Of a stretch of DNA of 64,000 bases, positions 49,401 to 60,158 are shown one piece after another. The notes below the pieces were generated by a model that saw nothing but the letters and a program-made list of their open reading frames with translations, made no database searches and was not told where the DNA came from. Location: assembly GCF_000237925.1 (NCBI RefSeq), contig NW_017385999.1, forward strand, positions 248,001 through 312,000, written 5' to 3'. Position numbers and translations under genes: made by a program. Position 1 is the stretch's first letter. Every line of letters begins with the position of its first letter. This DNA comes from Schistosoma mansoni. Its lineage: Eukaryota; Platyhelminthes; Trematoda; Strigeidida; Schistosomatidae.

Positions 49401-51735
49401 TATACAGTATTAACAGTTTGGATGCCTAGTACGTTCTGGCCAATACAGTTCCAAGCCTAATGATGATTTTTCTTGCGACATCATCAGCTTTGAAGCTGAG
49501 ATTTATAGATATCGCTTTTATATTGACTATAGCCGCACACATCTTGCTTTTCTAGATTTTTTTACATTTGTTAACAAAGTTTTGTGGGTAGCAGTTATCT
49601 CCTAGACATTTTCCACGTTCATCAATTCTTTTTCCAGTTTGCCATTGTTACACATCCTCTCCACTCCATAAAACAGTGTTTTTACAACACTTTTTTGTAA
49701 CTGAATGGACAAAAGCTGCTAAAATTCAGGCAGAGACAATCCCAAAAACTTTCACAATAAACTTAACATTGAACTATTCCGTTTCCCTTTTGTTATATGA
49801 CGACGTAAAGAAAGTGGAACATGTCATTTTTTTCGTACTCTATAGTAAATTGTATGTTGAGATGAGCATTAATAAAGAGTTCTTACAGGTGGCTTGAATG
49901 GCGTTTACTGTTGCAGACAATAAGCGTATCACCAACATATCTGAAGTATTCCCTTGTTTCATTAATCTCCGTGTTTTCAAAATAACCTATAAAAATATCT
50001 ACCATAATTGGACTCACTGGACTTAACATTATTGTTATCATTCTAAAAGAAGATTTTGAGCCTTAGCAACATGTTATTAATTTAAAGTATAATAAAATGC
50101 AGCAGTTCATTGTTTGACACACAAAAATTATTTCAGCCAGTAATTTAGATACAGAGTGTTTAACATAATTGGAAAAAAATACATACTGTATTTCATGAAT
50201 GAAAGAATGAAACATTATTAGAATCAATGTAATCAGTAGACTATATGTAAATGAATTTAGATTTACCGTTCCATTTATAGGCTTTTTACAAGCATAACAC
50301 TGTCCACGAGGATTAGTTTTCGCACCATGCTGAGATAGTTCAGACGATAAATCATTAAGCATTGAATTTAATAGTTGAGTTGGACCTTGTTCTGTAGATG
50401 AAACATTGTTGATCTGGTCGTAATTCGGTGGTATTATACGTTTAGCATTATGCCTTTGTAATCGTGCAGTAACGTTCAAATTATCAGTATTTTGATGAAT
50501 TTTATTGTCATGATGCTGATCATAATTATAATTGCTGTTAATGTCTACTGTCACACTGTTATTATTGATACTATTAGTGCTACTGTTAGTATCAAACTTA
50601 TAATTTGATGTTGTAGAAGACTTTTGTGAAGGTGTTCGTGAATTTCTTTGATGAATATCGGATATTGAATTATCAGTGACTGAATTACTAATATTAATTA
50701 GTAGTTCAGCACCAGAATCGCTTTGATGATTATTAATCTATAAGCCAAACAAGAAAAAAAGTATCTACGTAAGGATTCTTTTTTTTCCATTTTACCAGTT
50801 ATATTCACGAACTATAATTCTGTTCAAAGTAAAAGTATCAATTGTCTTTGTGAACTAATATAAAAGTAACATAGCTTTACTCTAAGCAATTATTGTTAAG
50901 AATGTATACTCAATGTTTTCATATTGTTTAGTGTAATATTGTCCGTGTAAAAACTTTAGAACTATAGATGATACAGAGGTGAATGATTAGTGTGTTTTTG
51001 AATTTCATTGGTCTGATAAATTTACAATTGGCTTTGATGAATTTTATGGAAAAAAGAAATCTGATGCTCATTAGTGATTCCATTGAAAAATAAAGCATTA
51101 GTCTGTGTAAATTAAATAAAACTGGAAGATAAGATAACCTTCAATCTTTAACGTTGATATTTATTTTGTTCATTAAATGTTCAACAGTAAAATAGTAATT
51201 AAAGTAATAAATTTAAACACACATTGTAGGATGAAACGGATATCCAGTGCTTCCAGGTTTTCAATAGTGGTTCAAGATTGGTCAGTTCATGATCTTAATA
51301 AAAACTCAAAAATCTCCACAACCCTATTCTGATAACACTACATCATATGAAATCCACTGTTAAAACACAACGTCTATAATCGATAAAACAACCCAGATTA
51401 CATCTTGTAAACTGAATATACAGCTTACTTATATCAGACTTTACTTTTAATAAAGTATAGAAAAAAGCCTTTGATAACATTTGCCAATTTATTCAAACAT
51501 ACATTTTATAGTATACCAACCTTGAAGATTTAATTTGATCAAAAGAATAAAATTCATAAATAATACCAATGTTTTCAATGATATCAGTTAAGTTGCATGT
51601 TCATATTTTAATGATTGAAAGAAAGAAAAACACCGCCTAATGATTTAAACGTATAAAATCACATGATAGTTGACTATTAGATAACTGTTTCTTAAATAGA
51701 TATCAAATATATTTCGATGAAATGGTTACAGAAAG

Positions 51736-51772
<37 letters not shown>

Positions 51773-54700
51773 ACATACAGAAAAAACAGCCCAAGTTAAG
51801 ATGCAATTTATGTGAGGGAAAAATAACTCGTATGTGTGCGATGATTTAGTGCAATAATTACATCATGGTTCTTGTTTAGTAATTATCTTTTTTACAATAA
51901 GTAGATCCTTTCTTCGATTTTCTTTAGAATCTATTCAACGTTAACATATAATCACTCTAAATGATATCTGTGAAGTACAAATTTTCCTATCAGTACTCGT
52001 TTTCGAAGGAAAATATACATTAACAAAATCACTGTTTCTTTGATTACAGTAAGACTATCTTCAGCGTATTTAATACAGTTGATAATTACATTCAAGTTTA
52101 TCTGTCTTTTCATCTGGTTACTTTGTGATGTAAAATGATATTCGCTGTTCATGAAAATAGAGAATCGAGAAATCCTTCGATTTTGGTAACTTAGTATCTA
52201 TTGCCTAAATATACAAATGAAGAAACTATGTGTTACTGATATGGAACATGGTTTAAACTTTCACAGTTAATGTCTTTCAAATATTTTATTATCTGGCAAA
52301 AATAGAACAGATATAACTTATGTTCGATTGGTAATGAAAAAAAGGTTAAAAATACTTTATATGAATAATGGCAATTAAATATCTGGATGTAATGAAAACT
52401 TGACCTATCACTACATTTTATGAACGCTCATATTTCACCATATCGCATAACCCTAAAAAATATTGCCAATAAATGTAGAACCTGTTTATAAATACTACTG
52501 AGTCTTTGATATGAATATATAAATATTAGACTAGATCTTGTTTAAAATAAATAGTACCTATCAGCTTATGTGGTATCATTATTAATTCTTTCCTTACCCG
52601 TCTGTGATTGGTGAACGGAATTGGAATTTCATGAAAATTCTAATAGTGCTTTCATAAACTGGCAACCAGAAGCTTTGTATTCGCCTTAATCTATAGCTTA
52701 TATATGAGCCTTGGTGGAAACAGTGCAACTGAGATCAAAAATATTTAATTCTGAACTTTGAGTACGAGTATGAGTACATAAATAGATATAAATCATTGAT
52801 TCAATACTTATTTAGCGCATTCCTTTAGTGAACCTAGTAGATGGCTAGTTGCCATCACCAACTCTGGGTACTTCCATTTTATGAATAACGTACAAGCTTA
52901 CAGTTATTACAGAGCTGTGACTAACTAAGTAGTATTCCAAATAACTTTTTATTTGGTTTAGTGACGTTGAAGTATTGTGCGCAGCGGTTTTTCTCAAGTG
53001 ACCAAATATCCATACCTCGTAAAAGTAGTGATCACGGCAGAAGAAATCATTGATCCTATGACGAATTAGTTACCGGAAGATGAGACATAGGCATAGTTAT
53101 TACTATTATTATTATTATCACTAATATTAATGGCTTTATTCAATATTATATCTTAAGTACAATATAGAATTCCCAGAATACGCGCTTTTAATTTGAATAG
53201 AATTCAACACTTCCTGCATAATATTGACATGATGATGAGAAATTTCTGCAGCTAGTTTGCTGTGTGTGACAATATGTTATTTCCTAAAATCTACATTAAA
53301 CAGAATATAACTGTAATAGCTGTGAAAGTATGACGTTGACTTTGTCACTACTACTTCTCATAGAACACGAACCATATATCTAATCCAACAGATAAAATAC
53401 ATGTAAATACTGTTAAAGTTCTAAGAAGGAAAGAGTGAATGATTGTTAACTCCCATGCCAGGTTTCCCAAAATGATTTAAGAGTAAAGATAAAAATAACT
53501 GCAAGAAAGCAGGGATGGCGAGTCTTGCTGACTAAGTTCCATCTAACTCATTGGTAAGGTATTTATCTAAAACTAAATTGGAGTTTGTTTAGATTCTCTG
53601 CGTTTAGTCTTTCAACAAACTCAATGAACCATAGCGCAGTAAATGACAGTCTCAGGCTATAAATTCATAAATGGGATCTCGTAAACAAGACGACAGGATC
53701 TAAGATAAATAATAAATAAATAAGGCAATACAAATCAGAAATATATGTAAATGATCTCTGCAAAGACATGAGTTTTTGAAAGTATCACTACATCTTTTAG
53801 GGATAACAGCTGACATCTTGTAAATTTGAATACTAATATCTCTGTCAATGTTTTCCTGACATGTGATTCTGAATAAGCTTTATTTCATTTGCACAATTAA
53901 ACGGGATTACCTAATACCAAGTTCTCGTTATTTAATTGATGGCAAAGAGTTAGCACAATAGATTTTGAAGCATTTTTCAAAGTTGAAATCATGAGTCAAT
54001 TGAAGCTAGATCACCATCGAAAACTTCCAGGTTTTCGATACTGAAATCTCCACAAATCCCCTTCAGATTTCGAAGCATTAAAACAACATTTTCCATGGTC
54101 AGAAGCTCCAAGATTTTTCGACAAAATCACCACATGTGTTATTCAAGATAGATATTCAAATTGATCTTGCATTTGATCATAAATGCACAATACTAAGGAG
54201 TTTAAAACTAAGGTGAAACAACTGTTTATCCTCATGGTTTTAAACAGTTCTTCAAATGATTTCATTTTAGTTTGAAAAATTATCCTTAATGCACACAACT
54301 TATTATTACTGATTTAGACTACGGTTGCGACAAGTAAAACATAAAAGTTATGGCCTCTGTGAACTGGTATAAATATTGAACCTTACACTATGGAAAGGAA
54401 TCTGATGAGAAGCGCCGATGTTTTTCTATAGTAACTTGTCATAAAGTTCTAGGTAATGAACTGTTTAAATTCAGGATATTTAGATATTTTCATAGTTTAA
54501 ATCACGAGTCGATCCAAACTAGACCACCATTGAAACTTGGATGCACTAGACGGCGTTTCGTCCTAGTGTCGGACTCCTCAGCAATGCGCACCCACGATCT
54601 AGCAATCAGGACTCGAATGCAGGACCTTTAGTCTCTTGCGCGAACACTCAACCTTTAGAATACTGAGCGGTATAAAACGGTGTTAATTTTCAACTTCAAT

Positions 54701-57700
54701 CAATTCATGATCATGTGCAACCCTTGGTCCATTTTTTGAGGTGGATAACTGTCTCACACTTTAAATGGATTGGACTCCACGGGTCAGGGATAGTCACTAA
54801 AATTCCAGGAGTTGCATTTTTAAGCTAGTCACTAGTGAGCACATAACATTTAAATATCTAAACAATAAGCAGCAATTTTTATGGGACTACCAGTTTGCTC
54901 ACTTTAAAAACTACTGTAGAAGTGTTCTAGAAATGCGAATAAAATTTCTAATTTCGAAACACTTGTATGCATGCTGTGACCTACCTTGAATCAGGATTTG
55001 TGTATTGAGGCGATAAATTATCTTTACTATTACAATCCATTTAGTTCTAAACTGAATATTCGTTATTTTTATGATTGATAGTTTAAAGTGAATTAAATAT
55101 ACCAGTCTTCTTTAATTTAATACATCACATAATTTATTCCAACCATTAGTATAGAAAGTGTTTAATCTAATACAAGTTATTCACAGTTATAAAGTTGAGA
55201 ACGATTTACCACAAACTGTAGAAGTACTCAACTGAATCACTCTTAGCCTGACAACAGAACACAATTAATATGCAGAATGTCAAACAATTCAATATTCCTT
55301 TATGTCAGGGTAAATGTATAATATTTCAGTTATCAGTCTTAAACTCAGTTACATATTTTACAACATAATTCTAACTTTAACTTGTCATATACAAATTTGA
55401 TACTTTGTATCATAAAAGCAAAACAAGAACAGTTAACCTGTAAGGACTGAGATCAAACATGACTAACCGATTATTTTGACAGCGCAATAATATATTCTAT
55501 ATATAAAGAAAAAGCGCTGATAATGCTCACTTTCGACGATTTTTTTCTCAGGCTTTACAATCGCATATAAATCGATAAACATGATACTTACACGATAACA
55601 ATAAAAAAAAGAGATTGTGATAAGAATTCTCATTTTGTTGAATGTTAAACTAATGACAATGATACTTTAATATGTCAACATAATTCTAAGAAGTGATTCA
55701 GATAATAATTTATTAAATTTAATGGTTAGTTTGACAGTAACTTATTATATTATGCTAATTGATGCATAATAAAGATGAATTAAAATGAAATATGATTCAT
55801 AGTATAGAATGCAAGTAAAATAAACACTAGAAAACAATATTCTGTGAAATGAATAAATGATGATACGATGGTGATGAGATGAAATAATAAATGGTTAGAA
55901 TGAGGATTTGTGGAGATTGTGATATGTAACATTTGAATTCACCAGTCGATCTAAACTAGGCCATTATTCGAAACCTGGAAGCACTGGACAGCCGTTTCGT
56001 CCTAGTATGTGACTCTTCAGCTTGTGCATCCACGACCCTGCACACAGGACCATCGTTCTCGCACAGAACGCCAGTTCAGTGGTCCAAAATTTAAGCGTTT
56101 GCAAGCGAGAATGAAGGTCCTGTGTTTGAGTTCAGTGCGCATGATCGTTGATGCACTCTGCTGAGGAGTCACGTACTAGGATGAAACGGCCGTCCAGTGC
56201 TTCCAGGTTTTCAATGGTGGTCTAGTTCAGACTGACTGGCGAATCCGACTGCTAAATTGCTAGAGCTTTATTCATCGTCAGTACTAATTGTCATAAAGTA
56301 TCATTCAGGTAAACAAGGTAGTAGGGGTGTTTAATACGAAGTATTTAAAGTTAAGTAACTAAGAAAAGTCCTTTATAGAGAGAACCTATCAATAGATTTA
56401 TTAATAAGTATGCTTGAAATCTTTGTTCAGAACAATGTTCATCCTTGAAACTAATAGTAGACCGTGCTACACAGATGTTTACCCTATAGAAGTAGTAATG
56501 AAATAATTGAGATATTACGATTCAACTGAAATAGTTCGATGATGATATAATTCATCTTCAACAATGTCAGAAGTTTAAACACTATGAACTCAATTGTGTG
56601 GAAAAGGTCAAATTTTTATTAATTCTTAAATATATACTTAATTGTATAAAATTTTCCCATAAAAGGTATGATGATTTACAGTTTAAAACCTTCAAAGCTG
56701 TACCTAATAGAAGTTAGTGTGTTCAATGGACACAATATGGACGGTAGTTAAACTTTAATCCACTTATTATTTTTTTTCGTATTGGTATAGTATTTCTAAC
56801 ATAACATGTGTTTATCAGTTTTACTTTGTGTCACAAGTTTTAAAGATATGTAGTTAGACTGAAGTTGATTTATTCCATTCACATATGTATTAATCAATCT
56901 AAAGAAAATTACTAGTGATTTTTAACAAACTGTAGGTAAGTAAAACATATTCAACTGTATGTTGTGATTGTTGTTTGATGAAGTAAAAGAATAATCTTAT
57001 CCACACTTTACTATCCAAATAGCCTTAGAATATGAATATTAAAATTCAGTTGTACCTTGTCCGAAGTAAACCATAAAAAGTTGTCAACAATGCCAAGAAA
57101 TACAATGAATATATAGGGGTTTTGTGGAGACTTTTAGTAACTTTTTATATAGTTGAAATCATGAGTCAATTGGTGCAAGACCACTATGAAAAACCTGTAA
57201 GCACTGGACGGCCGTTTCTTCCTATTGTGAGACTCCTCAGCAGTGCACATCCACGATCCCGCCTCGCGCGATTGGAACCCAGGACCTACCAGTATCGCGC
57301 GCGGCCGTCCAGCGCTTCCAGATTTTCCATGGTGGTCTAGCTGCGATTGACTCATGATTTCAACTATATAAACAATGAATATATATCAATCATTTAATAA
57401 GTAACCAACGCTATATTTCCCAGTGATGATTACTGATTTGTTTGAATGTAATTTCCATACAACTCAACTACATTAAATCATGATGTAGGGTACTTTATTT
57501 TGAGTTGTAAATAAAAATGTTTAAAAGCATAAGTTGACTTAGTCAAACAAAAGCATTCAAATTTTCAACAAAAATCCGTGTGCGATTCAAGATCCAAACT
57601 GGTATCAATCGTTATAAGAAAAAGGCAACGGATTGACGATGTAATTTCGGACAATTCTAATTAAAAAAAACCAGATAAAAAATGAAATTTTTCATTAAAA

Positions 57701-60121
57701 AAAGATATGCTCGAACTGGGATAATTGAGGACAAAATTGTAGTTAACAAATGATTTTTATCACAAGTGGGTGCTCTTAAATAAAAATTGTTTTAGAAATA
57801 AAATTCAACTTAACGGGTTTATGATGATTGGTGTAGTTTAAAACAAGTACTAATTTATAGACACACATTATTCTTCACTGAATAACATGACGAGTTGTTT
57901 AATTTATTCGCTATTAAGTAATTATGATTATCCGAAATCGAGTATCTATACAATATCGGTAGTTAACATTTCTAGTTATATAACTAGTTCTAACGTATAG
58001 TACATACTCTTCGTTATGAAAACATCTTATTATATTCTGTATGAGAGATGTTTCCCATGCAAAATTTGATAAGAATGTGAAAGAATTTTGTAAATCATTC
58101 GATAGTTCATTGAAATTATCCCAAGTCTTCTAGAAGAATTGATTTACTTTGTGAAAAAACTTGCAAACGTTTTTTGTATGAATCTGAGTTTCTTTATATA
58201 TGCATATATATTTAAACAATCCAATTAGATTACACAGTAATGTGAACCGTAATAATTATTATAATAAAATTGTTACCCATGAATAAAAAATATAATCAAC
58301 CTCTGAATTCAAACAGTAAGTAGTTTATACTCCAGTTATGCTTCTTACTACACTATCTATGGATTTATTTATTAAGTAGTATGTCATGAATCTACTGAAA
58401 ATGTACAAAAAGTAATACTAAGATTTAGCTAAGTGATTTAATTGTGAAACTTTCGTTGTCTATTGGAACAACATCATCAGCGTCTTAACATTGAAATAAT
58501 TTTTATATATAGAGACTTATTACCGAGTATTTTCAAACAACCAGCTGATTAATACAAACAATCTGTTTCAATCCTATAATGAGTAGATAGGACTTCAATA
58601 TAATGCAATATTTTTATTAAAAAAAATACTCAGTTAATTCGTTAAAAAAGGCAAGACTAATGTTAATAGTTATTGGTTGGTAACACAAATACATCAAAAA
58701 TGTAATAAGTACAACTTAATCTTTCTAGGCTAATGTATATATCACTTTTTCTTATCATATTAACTATGTATGTTACACACAGCTAACGTTTATTAAGTCT
58801 TGAGATGATGATGTAACAGAACAACAAGATTAATAGTAATAATAATACTATGAATTCAAAGAAATTGTTGAACATTACACCAATTAAACACTTTCATGAA
58901 TACTACTAATAAATAGACATGATCCTTATATTTATAATGAACGAATTATTATTCCTTTTTGATGTTGAGTAAATGTTCAAAATAGGATTTTATCTGAAGA
59001 AATGCAATTCAACTAAATCATAAGGTATACAAACCTATATTTTCTCGAAAAAAGGGCTTCATTTATGAAAAGAAGAATGTATACCACATCGAACATATAC
59101 TAATATATAGAATATGAATCAATAAAGTTATCTCTTACCTTTCAAATAAATAACTTCCTCAACCTGAGACATAAGTATCATTTTTAACACATAGATATGA
59201 ATAATCATTAAATAAAGTAAATACACTTAACTAGTATTCTAAAATGTCCTATGTTTGTCTAACAAAGCAATGTTTTATAAGTTAATAGATTTAACTTTTA
59301 ACAATGAGATTGTATATTCAAGATTCAAGAAATTCTTACGTTAGTTCACAAAGATTTTGTAGTAAAACAATACATTACTTTGTTTTTTTAATATCAAGAG
59401 AAAATGTTATTTCTCTTTAGTTATTAAGGTAATATACATTGAGGAATTCATCAAACTGCATCACGAGGCAAGCCCCAACTTAGAATCCGAAAGAGAAGCG
59501 GAAAAGAGAAAGGTCAAAGTACACACAAAGTACACAAAGTACGCAAATAGAAGCAGATATGAAAAGGATGATTAACAACTGGAAAAGATTCCCCAGGACA
59601 GGGTTGGATGGAGAAAACTGGTGTGCGGCCTATGTTCCTTCACGAGGGGTAACAGGCGTAAGTAAAGTAAGTTAAGTTATTAAGGTAATAAAAATTCCAA
59701 AACATCCCTACATTAATAAGGAAGTAGTATATATCAAAATCTTTTATGGTGATCGCTTTACTACATTTTGTTTTGTTACTAAAAGTTTTAAAATGGAAAA
59801 AATTAAGATTCAAGTGATGGGTACTAATACCAAACATATTAAACAACGAAAATTACAAATACATTGACCTATATTAAATTAACACCTTATTAATGAATTA
59901 TGTAATTACATTTTATAATTTGTACACAATTTTAGTAATAAAATACCAGATTTGAAACTTGAAATGTTTACTTTATTTCGTATTACAAGTGTGTATAGAT
60001 GTTTCAAGCAGATTATCTTCATTAACCGAAAAGATGTACACTGTATACTCTCATATCTATATACACATATTATCGATCTATATCTAAGTCTACATATAAC
60101 AACATGGTTGAACACAGTTTA

Positions 60122-60158
<37 letters not shown>

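Noticed and set aside
49676-49897. 73-codon + frame 49,676-49,897
   Set aside because: It is antisense to the Penelope-like RT region and has no motif of its own.
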